Shown in pieces: positions 8,265 to 16,161 of a DNA stretch of 64,000 nucleotides (its first letter is position 1; the number at the start of each line of letters is the position of its first letter). The position numbers were made by a program, and so were the translations under genes. The DNA is from Methanomassiliicoccales archaeon LGM-RCC1 (GTDB lineage: Archaea; Thermoplasmatota; Thermoplasmata; Methanomassiliicoccales; Methanomethylophilaceae): the NCBI GenBank assembly GCA_030168575.1, contig CP115555.1, positions 1,178,001 through 1,242,000 on the forward strand, written 5' to 3'. The notes beneath the pieces were generated by a model, which had not been told where the DNA came from, did no database searches, and saw only the letters and a list, made by a program, of their open reading frames with translations.

Positions 8265-9656
8265 TCAGAGTCCGTAGTTCTTCAGGTCGAAGTTGGGTAC
8301 GTCTGCGTATTTCTTGCAGCAGTACTCGAAGAACTTGTCCTCGTCGTCAGGCAGTGCGGAGAGGTCCTTGATGATTCCCTCGAGGACTTCCCTCTGCTTC
8401 CTGGTGAGCTGGAGCTCTTTGGCGTCGTTGTGGGCCTTGATGAGCTCTGCGGCCTTGAGTCCGGCTGCCTTTGCCCTGAGGTAGTAGTTGTTACCCTCAG
8501 AGACGATCGCCTTTCCGATATCGTAGGCATTGTCGTATGCGAGGATGTGTCCCTCAGGTCCTCTCTCCCTGTCGGTGATCATGTACAGGTCCCTGAGTTC
8601 CTTCTGCTTTCCGGTCTGGATAGCGGTGTTCATCAGAGCGACCTCGTATCCGAGGGATCCCATCCAGCACTGGACTGAGGTTCCTCCGAACTCGGGGTGG
8701 TACTCGATGGACTCGTTGGACCACAGGTCGCAGACCTGAGCCATCAGGTTACCCTGAAGATCAGCGTGTGCGCACTGACAGTTCTTTCCCTCCTGAGCAC
8801 AGGGCTTTCCGGCGATGGCCTTACAGATAGGTCCCTCGTAACCGCAGTCCTTGTCAGGTCCGGATGCTCCCTGCTCCCATGCAACAAGGGTCCTTGCTGC
8901 CGAGATGGCACGGGTAACCGCAGAGTAGGTCCTCTGGACATCCTGGTCCAGCATTCCGCCGGCCATGAACATCGAGGTGTTCGCTCCGGAACAGTTGGTG
9001 TCTCCTCCTGCCACGGTCTTGTTCTTCTTTGCGATGTTGACGAACTCCTTCCACACGTACTCCATATCGATGGATCCGAGGTATCCGATTCCGAAGAGGA
9101 ATGCGACGATATCTCCGTTGGTGGTCGCGTAGTCTCCCAACTCCTTTCCTCCGAGAGTCTCACAGGACAGGACGTCTGCTCCATTCTCACATGCGACTTC
9201 CGCGCATCCGAACAGGTGCTCGGGGTAGCTGTGCTTTCCGCCCATTCCGGGCCTGTATCCCTCCTCAGCCTCACGCTGGTCAGGGATGGTCTGCCTTACT
9301 GCACAGTTGATTCCGTACTCCTCGTGGAACTTCTCACAGATTGCCTTCTGTCCCTCTACGACGGGAGTCGACATCTTGGGGTCTCCCATCTGGGAGATCC
9401 ACTCGGTCTCCAGCTGGACGTCGGGGAATCCGAGTGTTACACACCTGTTGAGGACATCCTTCGAGATGTAGTCAACGTACTCCTTCTTGAGTTTCTCGGG
9501 CGAAGCCTCAGATCCGGGCCTGGGTCCGTAGTTGAGCTCGGGTATGACTCTGCCGGCTCCGACCTTGATTCCGAATCCGTAGGAAATGGGCTCCTTTGCG
9601 TGTCCGAATACCATCTCTTCTGCACTGTCGTATGCCATCTTTGTGTACTTTGCCAT
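8265..9656 (-). CDS. mtaB: Methanol:corrinoid methyltransferase MtaB
   Basis: The 463-residue zinc enzyme transfers the methyl group of methanol to the corrinoid of MtaC, the first step of methanol-dependent methanogenesis. The sequence shows the MtaB landmarks: SCETLGGKE, GGDTNCSGANT and CAQEGKNCQCAHADLQGN, which in characterised MtaB supply the Glu and two Cys zinc ligands. The length matches the family. The start at 9656 (MAKYTKMAYDS) is five bases after the mtaC stop; a longer in-frame start at 9686 would overlap mtaC and is not needed. Codon use is highly biased, as expected for an abundant catabolic protein. No in-frame TAG is present. Confidence 0.96.
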   Translation of the reverse strand: MAKYTKMAYDSAEEMVFGHAKEPISYGFGIKVGAGRVIPELNYGPRPGSEASPEKLKKEYVDYISKDVLNRCVTLGFPDVQLETEWISQMGDPKMSTPVVEGQKAICEKFHEEYGINCAVRQTIPDQREAEEGYRPGMGGKHSYPEHLFGCAEVACENGADVLSCETLGGKELGDYATTNGDIVAFLFGIGYLGSIDMEYVWKEFVNIAKKNKTVAGGDTNCSGANTSMFMAGGMLDQDVQRTYSAVTRAISAARTLVAWEQGASGPDKDCGYEGPICKAIAGKPCAQEGKNCQCAHADLQGNLMAQVCDLWSNESIEYHPEFGGTSVQCWMGSLGYEVALMNTAIQTGKQKELRDLYMITDRERGPEGHILAYDNAYDIGKAIVSEGNNYYLRAKAAGLKAAELIKAHNDAKELQLTRKQREVLEGIIKDLSALPDDEDKFFEYCCKKYADVPNFDLKNYGL

Positions 9657-9661
9657 TTTAC

Positions 9662-10441
9662 TCACGCTCCTACAATGTGGTCCCACTCTTCCCTGATCTT
9701 CTTCCAGTCGTATCCCTCGAGGACCTTGTCAGCGATCGGGGGAGTCTGAGGTGCCTTCTCAGAGTAGATTCCCAAGTCGAATGACTCGGAGAAGTCCCTG
9801 TTAACTGCTCCACCAGCAGCCATGAACGGGATGTTGATGCCTGCTGCGACGAGCTTTGCTGCTGCGCGCGGGAATGCGGTCATAGTAGTGGTCATAAGTG
9901 CGGTACCGGTGACCATGAAGGGTTTGACTTCCTTCACCTTGGCAACGACGTCGTCTACAGCCACATCCTTACCCATGTCAATGACTGTGTATCCGGACGA
10001 CCTCATCATAACAGCAGCGATGTTCTTTCCAATGTCGTGGGGGTCTCCCTCGGCCGCATGCATGACGACAGTTCCCTTGGTGGACCTTCCACCGGGGGTC
10101 TGCTTCTCTGCGAGTGCGATTCCGATCTCCATTGTCTTTGCTGCCATCATAATCTCGGGCAGGTAGTAGATGTGCTCTGCGTACAGTTTCGCGACACACT
10201 CCATTCCAACTACCAGTCCGTTGTTGATTATATCTAATGCATCTTTCGTCTTCAGCGCCTCTGCGACTGCAGGTCCGACGTCCTTGAATTTCATGTAAAG
10301 GACGCAGTCAGCTACCTTGTACAGGACAGGGTCCTTAGGGAGCATAGCCTTGGCGACTGCCTCAGGTGTTGTCTCGTTCTGAGCCTCAACATCGTAGCGC
10401 TTGAGGATCTTCGAGAAGTCGACTTTGCTATAATCAATCAT
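9662..10441 (-). CDS. mtaC: Methanol corrinoid protein MtaC
   Basis: The 259-residue protein carries the corrinoid that is methylated by MtaB and demethylated by MtaA. An N-terminal helical cap domain (about 1-125) is followed by a B12-binding Rossmann domain. The motif GDPHDIGKN (D-x-H-x-x-G) provides the histidine that coordinates cobalt, with VTGTALMTTTM and AAGGAVNRDF later. A strong Shine-Dalgarno AGGAGG lies seven bases before the ATG. The long AT-rich promoter region upstream is shared with divergently transcribed ramA. Order mtaC-mtaB matches Methanosarcina. MtaA is not in this window. Confidence 0.96.
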   Translation of the reverse strand: MIDYSKVDFSKILKRYDVEAQNETTPEAVAKAMLPKDPVLYKVADCVLYMKFKDVGPAVAEALKTKDALDIINNGLVVGMECVAKLYAEHIYYLPEIMMAAKTMEIGIALAEKQTPGGRSTKGTVVMHAAEGDPHDIGKNIAAVMMRSSGYTVIDMGKDVAVDDVVAKVKEVKPFMVTGTALMTTTMTAFPRAAAKLVAAGINIPFMAAGGAVNRDFSESFDLGIYSEKAPQTPPIADKVLEGYDWKKIREEWDHIVGA

Positions 10442-10567
10442 TCTTTTTCCTCCTATTATTTTTCGGAAGCTGCTTGCCCAACTTCCTACAGTTAGTTGGA
10501 TGTGTATAGTACCTATATAACGAGTTGGATGGATGGATGGTTAATCCTACCGAAGTATATAAACTAT
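10442..10567 (-). promoter_or_regulatory. mtaCB promoter with TTGGATG repeats
   Basis: Reading toward mtaC, a TATA-like element lies at 10510-10522 (plus strand CCTATATAA) and a second at about 10556-10563. TTGGATG occurs at 10496-10502 and again at 10526-10532, where it runs into GGATGGATGG. The 12-mer GTTAGTTGGATG at 10491-10502 lies about where transcription should start and recurs upstream of the DUF4443 gene at 62058. The Shine-Dalgarno is at 10449-10454. Confidence 0.6.
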
Positions 10568-10631
10568 GGATAGTATCTTTATATATTATTGACTAAAACA
10601 ACAAAAAAATTGAGCACTCATCATTTCTATC

Positions 10632-10706
10632 CATCCAATGTTATCTGGTTTTATATCACATGAAGAAGATTATCAAAATAGTAGGGCCGGAAACGGCCAG
10701 AAGGAG
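10632..10706 (+). promoter_or_regulatory. ramA promoter and 5' leader hairpin
   Basis: An inverted copy of the same motif (CATCCAA, 10632-10638) precedes a TATA-like TTTTATATC at 10649-10657. The predicted transcript starts near 10682, at a hairpin GGCCG-GAAA-CGGCC (10685-10698) with a GNRA-type loop, and then AAGGAG (10701-10706) five bases before the ramA ATG. Confidence 0.5.
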
Positions 10707-10711
10707 ATAAG

Positions 10712-12328
10712 ATGAGCTACGGAATTTCTTTGGATATCGGTACCAGCGGAACGAGGGGCCACGCAGTAGACCTCTCCACCGGAAAGATCCTGTCCACTTC
10801 GGTCACGGAATGCCATCCGCTGCCCGGAGCCAACATCATGGACCATCTCACTTTCTGCATCAATGCAGGAACCGACACGGCCCACAAGATATTGATGGAT
10901 ACGGTCAACAAACTGATCGCTACGCTCGGTGTGGATCTCAAACAGGTAGAGAGGGTCAGCATCTGCGGTAACCCTATCCAATTATCATTATTCCAAGGAA
11001 TCCCTGTGGATGACCTCGCTTTCGCCGGAGAGAATGCTCACAAGGCCAGAGGGATCGTCGCACAGAAGAGGGATGCGGGAGTGTTCTCAGCGGTCGATGT
11101 CGGACTGAATGTCAAGGACGGATGCGAGCTATGCGTCCCTCCTGCGATCAGGCACGAGATCGGAGCCGACGCCCTAGCTATGATGTACAAGAGCGGATTC
11201 CTAGAGCAGAAGGAGAACTGTCTGGTCACCGATTACGGAACCAACGCCGAGATGGCGCTGAAGATCGGCGACGACATCTATACCGGATCCGCTGCTGCGG
11301 GACCGGCCATGGAGGGGCAGTCCATCAAATGCGGTATGCTCGCAGGACCTGGGGCGATATCCGATCTGGAGTATGATTTCCAATACATCTGTAAGGTCCT
11401 CAATGACGACATAATCCCCGAGAACGGAGACAGGTGCGATTTCGCGCTGGAGACGGTCAAGGAAGAGGGTCCGATGAGCGGAAAGGCCATCGGTATCACC
11501 GGAACCGGAGTCATCGCAGCCGTCGCAGCAGCCTTGGATTGCCACATCTGGAGGAAGGGAAAGCTCACCACCTCCGACGGTAAGATGCATCTCCAGGATG
11601 GCATCTACATCGACTCCCATGACATCTCAGAGGCTATGAAGGCCATCGGTGCCATGAGGGCAGGACACTTCACCCTCCTTGAGCACGCGGGAATCAAGTT
11701 CAGCGACCTCAACATCATGTACATGGCCGGAGCCTCCGGAACCTATGTGGATGCCGTGAAGGCGAGGGAGGTCGGACTCCTTCCGCCGTCATGCAACACC
11801 ATCTATCAGTATGGAAACACCTCGCTGGCCATGGCCACCGATATCCTCAGGGACCCCGAGCTTCTGGACACCCTCCAGGATATCGCCAACGGAATCCGCG
11901 CCAACCATGTCATGTTCGCCGGGGACCCGATCTTCGAGCAGATCTACACTCAGGAGCTCGCCGTCTGCGACGAGGGAATGGGCATGGAGATGTACAACAG
12001 GAACAATGCCATCGCCGGTATCCAGGAGCTCCCCAAGCCGAAGGGAACCCCCACCGTCCACAGAATGGTGCAGCGTGACATCCCCGATCTGGGAGACAGG
12101 GGATTGTTCATCCTCCACGACATCGGTACCGAGCTACGCGGCCACATGGAAGGCTGCATAGGATGCAAGAAGTGCGAGAAGGAGTGCCCCGAGCACGCTC
12201 TCACCGTCACCGATGACAAGGAGATCGTCGTCAAGACTAAGAACTGCCTTGGAACCGCCTGCTACAGGTGTCAGTTCAGCTGTCCGGAGAAGGTCTACAA
12301 GTACGATAACCTCAAGCTCACCTTCTGA
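10712..12328 (+). CDS. ramA: Corrinoid activation protein, RamA-like ATP-dependent reductase
   Basis: The 538-residue protein should reduce oxidised Co(II) corrinoid of MtaC-type proteins to Co(I) using ATP. The N-terminus MSYGISLDIGTSGTRGHAVDL has the phosphate-binding pattern of the ASKHA fold; GTNAEMALKIG and GAGASGTYVDA-like MYMAGASGTYVDAV are further ATPase-type loops. The C-terminal about 60 residues hold two ferredoxin clusters: CIGCKKCEKECP, and CLGTACYRCQFSCP, in which the first spacing is longer than the classical CxxC. This layout is that of RamA of methylamine methanogenesis. It diverges from mtaCB and is followed after nine bases by a COG0523 GTPase, likely in one operon. Confidence 0.9.
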   Translation: MSYGISLDIGTSGTRGHAVDLSTGKILSTSVTECHPLPGANIMDHLTFCINAGTDTAHKILMDTVNKLIATLGVDLKQVERVSICGNPIQLSLFQGIPVDDLAFAGENAHKARGIVAQKRDAGVFSAVDVGLNVKDGCELCVPPAIRHEIGADALAMMYKSGFLEQKENCLVTDYGTNAEMALKIGDDIYTGSAAAGPAMEGQSIKCGMLAGPGAISDLEYDFQYICKVLNDDIIPENGDRCDFALETVKEEGPMSGKAIGITGTGVIAAVAAALDCHIWRKGKLTTSDGKMHLQDGIYIDSHDISEAMKAIGAMRAGHFTLLEHAGIKFSDLNIMYMAGASGTYVDAVKAREVGLLPPSCNTIYQYGNTSLAMATDILRDPELLDTLQDIANGIRANHVMFAGDPIFEQIYTQELAVCDEGMGMEMYNRNNAIAGIQELPKPKGTPTVHRMVQRDIPDLGDRGLFILHDIGTELRGHMEGCIGCKKCEKECPEHALTVTDDKEIVVKTKNCLGTACYRCQFSCPEKVYKYDNLKLTF

Positions 12329-12337
12329 GGCGATCAG

Positions 12338-12931
12338 ATGCACGTGTTCATAATCGGAGGATTCCTAGGAAGCGGGAAGACCACCATGCTGCTCAGCCTG
12401 GCGAAGGTCTATGTGGACAAGGGGATGAAGACCGCGATCATCGTCAACGAATCGGGCGAGGTCGGAGTGGACGGTGCGACCATCAAGGCCGAGGGATACA
12501 GCGCAACGGAGCTGCCCGAGGGGTGCATCTGCTGTACGTTGGTTGGTACCCTTCAGGCGACTCTGAGGAACATCAAGAGGGACATCGACCCCGAGATCCT
12601 GATAATAGAGCCCACGGGTTTGGCGCTTCCTCACAAGGTGAAGCAGTTCGTGCACACGGCCATGATAGACGAGGAGACCTGTTCAATCATAGGGCTGGCC
12701 GACGTGGAGAGGTTCGATTCCCTCCTGGAGAAGAAGGAAGCGTTCTACAAGATGCAGATGTCGGGCTCCGACCTGGTCCTGATCAACAAGGTGGATCTGG
12801 CGCAGCCAGGTCAGGTGGAGCACATCAGGAAGTGGTTCGCGGAGAACTTCCCCGACAAGCCTGTCGAAGCGGTGTCCGCGAAGACCGGCTAGGGAATGGA
12901 CAAGCTCTACGATTTCACACTGTCGCGCTGA
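12338..12931 (+). CDS. COG0523/CobW-HypB-like GTPase with in-frame TAG (Pyl) at residue 185
   Basis: A 197-residue G3E-family GTPase if the TAG at 12890-12892 is read as pyrrolysine; 184 residues if it stops. Walker A is GGFLGSGKTT (about 7-16), the switch region NESGEVGVDG, the COG0523 metal motif GCICCT (CxCC) near residue 65, and NKVD for guanine. The TAG falls inside the conserved SAKTG-x-GMD, where HypB-like proteins usually have Glu, and the frame continues GMDKLYDFTLSR to TGA. That match favours read-through. The C-terminal substrate domain of full CobW is absent. Directly behind ramA, it may deliver metal or help assemble the activase or corrinoid proteins; that role is inference. Its 3' end overlaps the next, convergent gene by 17 bases. 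Confidence 0.8.
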
Positions 12932-13301
12932 CCATATACATCTTCCAGAGGATGGCCGTCAAGCTTCCGACGGTCATCCCCGCCAGAAGCCCCGGACCTA
13001 TGCTCATCCTCCCCATCGGGAAGAAGAGCGGTATGCAGAATAGAATGAAGTGGAATCCCCACATGTAGGTGACGGCGAACATCGCGACGAATCCGATGGC
13101 CATCGCTATGAAGAAGTATTTGTCGAATATGGCTTTCACTATGTCCTTCCCGGAGGTAACTGTGACGTTCTCGTTGCCATTTGGCTGGAAGCCGTCCGGA
13201 CGAACGTCATCGTGAGGGATCTGACGAACCATATTCCCGCATTCGGGACACTGGAATTCATCATCCTTGAGGTACCTTCCGCATCTGGGGCAGAAATCCA
13301 T
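12915..13301 (-). CDS. Zinc-ribbon membrane protein (128 aa)
   Basis: Begins MDFCPRCGRYLKDDEFQCPECGNMV, a four-cysteine zinc ribbon, followed by a polar linker with Asn and Gly and then about three hydrophobic segments (FFIAMAIGFVAMFAVTY, FILFCIPLFFPMG, LLAGMTVGSLTAILW). Such small ribbon-plus-membrane proteins are common in Methanomassiliicoccales, and no function is known to me. The window has a similar but separate protein at 14449. Ends with TGA inside the read-through tail of the convergent GTPase gene. Confidence 0.65.
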   Translation of the reverse strand: MDFCPRCGRYLKDDEFQCPECGNMVRQIPHDDVRPDGFQPNGNENVTVTSGKDIVKAIFDKYFFIAMAIGFVAMFAVTYMWGFHFILFCIPLFFPMGRMSIGPGLLAGMTVGSLTAILWKMYMVSATV

Positions 13302-13364
13302 GATGGTAAGATTTCCCCCTCGTTGATAACCTTTATCGTCGGTTTCTCAGAATTTTTAAGGGTT

Positions 13365-14309
13365 TTAGTCCTCTTTCTCGTTCTCCTTGATTACATCCAG
13401 GTAGAACTTCTCTATGGCCTCTGAGGGTGATAGGCCCTTCTCCATGAGAATCTTTTCGGCCTTGAGCTTGATTATCGGGTCGATCCTAGCGTTCACGACA
13501 GCACCCCTTTCGGACTGCTTGCTGCCGTAGACGACTTCGTCATAGAGGATGGAGATCAGGTTGGCGTACCCAACCCCTCTCTCGCGTGCGACCGCACGGA
13601 CCAGATCGGTGGTGCCTGAGCCGTACTGAGAGGACTTCTTCTTCCTGTCCGCCAGGAACCCGTACCTGAGGTCGCTGGCCACGTCCTTCAGCACCTGCTT
13701 CCTGGAGTCCATGTCCTCGGGAATGAGCGTCTCCGGATCGATCTTCGATATCTCGGAGAGCACACGGTCGTCAAGATAGGGGTAGATGAGCGTCTTTCCG
13801 AAGTAATCTGCGATCGCCTTCTCGCAAGGGACGGAGACGTTCATGAGCCTCTCCACTCCAGCATCCTTCAGAAGCTCGAATTCCTCCCTGGTCTGACCTA
13901 CGTATTTCGCACAACCCATGAAGTATTCGTCCGCCCCCTGGCCGGTGATGATGATCTCCTCCTCGGCCTCCTTGCAGACGCAGAAGAGCTGCAATTCGTA
14001 GGAGATGGTGAACGGATCCGAAACGCCGGTGGCGGTGATGAATTCCTTGATCAGGTCCACGATGGTCGATTTGGATATCTGAGCGTGGACGAAGGGCAGA
14101 TTGAGCCTCTTGGAGAGGTCCTTGGCCATGGACACGTCGAAGGCGTTGGCTGTACCGCAAGTATAGAGCGTGACGGATTCAGCATACTGCTTGGAGAGAG
14201 CGGAGACCAATCCGGAATCCAATCCTCCGGAGCATGCGATGCCCACCCTTTGGCCTTCTGAGGCTTCCTTGATTACCTCAACGAGAGAATCCCTCAATCC
14301 GTCCCACAT
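13365..14309 (-). CDS. Asparagine-synthase-like ATP pyrophosphatase with RelB/DinJ-like C-terminal tail
   Basis: The 314-residue protein has the synthetase half only. The PP-loop SGGLDSG (about 26-32) binds ATP, and later ITGQGADEYFMG and DRKKKSSQYGSGT match the AsnB C-terminal domain. There is no N-terminal glutaminase, so it must use free ammonia, a partner amidotransferase or another nucleophile. Residues about 268-314, starting VVNARIDPIIKLKAEKIL and continuing GLSPSEAIEKFY, look like a RelB/DinJ ribbon-helix-helix antitoxin domain. A paralogue at 52077 shares the catalytic part but lacks this tail. The substrate is unknown. Ends in TAA. Confidence 0.75.
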   Translation of the reverse strand: MWDGLRDSLVEVIKEASEGQRVGIACSGGLDSGLVSALSKQYAESVTLYTCGTANAFDVSMAKDLSKRLNLPFVHAQISKSTIVDLIKEFITATGVSDPFTISYELQLFCVCKEAEEEIIITGQGADEYFMGCAKYVGQTREEFELLKDAGVERLMNVSVPCEKAIADYFGKTLIYPYLDDRVLSEISKIDPETLIPEDMDSRKQVLKDVASDLRYGFLADRKKKSSQYGSGTTDLVRAVARERGVGYANLISILYDEVVYGSKQSERGAVVNARIDPIIKLKAEKILMEKGLSPSEAIEKFYLDVIKENEKED

Positions 14310-14448
14310 GAGTGTACGGAATGCGTCGAGCTTATTATAATGAGCCTGTTCGAGGCGATATCTGGATGTTGCGAGATATCTAAAGATTGCGGGGGGAATT
14401 ATATATCTTTAGAAAATTATCTGCCGTAAAGTAAAAGAGGGGATTAAC

Positions 14449-15150
14449 ATCACATTCTGCGGAAAATGCGGCTATAACAATCCTGAAGAGAGTGACACCT
14501 GTGCTAACTGCGGTGCCAATCTCAAAGAGGCCGTCGGTACACACCAGCAGGAGCCCGTGGAGCGCATCGGCGCCTACGATCCCAACAGGCCGTACCAGGC
14601 GCCTCCTATGAATCCTAACATGAATCCCAACATGAATCCCAACATGCCTCCGTACATGCCCATGCCTCCTGCGACAAGGAAGAAGGACAAGCCCAAGGCT
14701 GAGGGAGAGTACGACCCCAAGGGACGCAGTTTCGCGATCATTCTGTCCGTATGTGCTCTTGCCATCACGATCGTCGCGCTTTTCGCGATCCCCGTGGACT
14801 TCGAGCACTTCGACAAGACCATCCTCAGGGTCGGAATGAACAACCAGACCGCGATCTTCGCTATGACCTTCGTCACTCTTGCGGTCGGAATCGTTGCTCT
14901 CATCGAGCCTCTCATGACAGTGGTTTCCGGAATAAGCCTCATGGCTACAGCAGCTTTGATCTTCACCGCGAACCCTGCATTGGGATTGTCCACGCCCGGA
15001 ATGATCGTATTCATCCTCCTGGCGATCGACATCATCGCTCTTGGAATCGTGTCCATGATCTTCATGAAGAAGTTCATCGCCAACAACATCGAGGGCGTAC
15101 CGATCTTCAAGGCATGCTGGTTCACCTGGACGGGTATCGCTCACCAGTGA
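14449..15150 (+). CDS. Zinc-ribbon tetraspan membrane protein, apparent ATC start
   Basis: The frame opens before 14449 but contains no ATG, GTG or TTG before the N-terminal zinc ribbon TFCGKCGYNN...CANCGANL. A ribosome site GAGGGG (14437-14442) sits six bases before an ATC that would give (M)TFCGKCG, the normal start of such ribbons, and a TATA-like stretch at 14398-14406 fits. A GTG at 14557 would remove the ribbon. After the ribbon come a Pro/Asn/Met repeat (MNPNMNPNMNPNM, about 57-70) and four membrane helices (about 95-220). The 233-residue product may sense or scaffold at the membrane; function unknown. Confidence 0.6.
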   Translation: MTFCGKCGYNNPEESDTCANCGANLKEAVGTHQQEPVERIGAYDPNRPYQAPPMNPNMNPNMNPNMPPYMPMPPATRKKDKPKAEGEYDPKGRSFAIILSVCALAITIVALFAIPVDFEHFDKTILRVGMNNQTAIFAMTFVTLAVGIVALIEPLMTVVSGISLMATAALIFTANPALGLSTPGMIVFILLAIDIIALGIVSMIFMKKFIANNIEGVPIFKACWFTWTGIAHQ

Positions 15151-15397
15151 GCGTACCCTCTCCAAACCCTTTACCCATTTTTCTCATGTCTCTATCCTTC
15201 TTCATAGGATTCTATCACAATCATCACATCGTCAAATATGAACAATAAGACTATACTGGATAATACGTCCAATATGTAGTCATCACTTTCAAAACAACGA
15301 AAACGTGGTACAATTTTTTAATAGAATTTCGCCTAACTTTTCCCTAAATCGGAATGATTGCTGACAACTCCTTATCTACCGATGCAGAGGAAATTTC

Positions 15398-15997
15398 ATG
15401 GGAAAGGATTCCCATCTAACCAAACTGCGGGGCCACATATTTCGTTCCGGAAAGGCGCCCGTTACTTCGGAAAAGGACCACGTCCCATTGGAATGCAAAC
15501 TGGATTACAATCATTATCTGGAAGAGTACGAACGTCACAATCCACTAGACGCGCCATTGTTTCTGGAGTCGGAGGCAGACATAATCGAAGCCGATGACTG
15601 CCGTTATCTCTATGATGCTCAGTGCGAAGATAGGGTTCGTCACGCGAAGGACATGGCGATCAGGCTGTGCCGCAGCGAGTACGGTCCTAATGATTTCTTC
15701 ATCAAGTACTTCACCGCCGATCCCTTGGAGATCAAAGCCATACAGACCATCCTGACGCGCAGCAGGATCGTGAAGAAGATGAGGGAGGCAGCACAGATAC
15801 AGGGAACCTTCGAGGATTGGAGGCCAAGATATGTGATATCATGTTTCCAGAACGATTGTTCCATCTGCAAATTCTGGGATGGGAAAGAATTCGAATTCGG
15901 AAGCAAGGACTCCAAATTCCCTCCGTTCTGCCTGGGGTGTCGGTGCAAGGTTACGTTGGTCCCGGTGGAAGGGATGCGTTACAAGTCTGATCAGTGA
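15398..15997 (+). CDS. Hypothetical protein with C-terminal cysteine cluster
   Basis: The 199-residue product is not recognised. The N-terminal two thirds are charged and mainly helical. The C-terminal 50 residues contain CFQNDCSICKFWDGKEF and PPFCLGCRCKV. That spacing, C-x-x-C-x-x-W/L-x-G-x-x-F then PPx-x-x-x-CRC, resembles the tail of phage Mu F/SPP1 gp7-type minor head proteins, but the usual His is missing and no other phage gene is nearby. A zinc site is likely. GAGG ten bases before the ATG supports the start. It is flanked by AT-rich non-coding DNA on both sides (15151-15397 and 15998-16161), in which I see no gene. Confidence 0.55.
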   Translation: MGKDSHLTKLRGHIFRSGKAPVTSEKDHVPLECKLDYNHYLEEYERHNPLDAPLFLESEADIIEADDCRYLYDAQCEDRVRHAKDMAIRLCRSEYGPNDFFIKYFTADPLEIKAIQTILTRSRIVKKMREAAQIQGTFEDWRPRYVISCFQNDCSICKFWDGKEFEFGSKDSKFPPFCLGCRCKVTLVPVEGMRYKSDQ

Positions 15998-16161
15998 TCT
16001 ACCTCAGATGATACGATAGATCTTCTGCAAGAGGTTGGATTTGTAGGGGGTCTCGACGACCTGAATTGAATCTAGATTGTCCTTGGTCATCCATCCTGTG
16101 TCACGGGACCACTTACATCAATCTTTTTATCGTAAGTCCACAACTATCCACCCGGTCAATC

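Noticed and set aside
8697-9749. 350-codon open frame antisense to mtaB
   Set aside because: Translation has low-complexity Ser/Leu/Val stretches and no motif; explained by codon bias of mtaB.
10522-10540. GGATGGATGG tandem as a CRISPR or satellite repeat
   Set aside because: Only a few 4-base units next to a promoter motif; no spacers. No CRISPR array was seen anywhere in the window.
16004-16090. 28-codon minus-strand frame in the gap before the hydroxyacid dehydrogenase gene
   Set aside because: Too short, no ribosome site, and no recognisable similarity; may be the remnant of a lost gene but cannot be supported.
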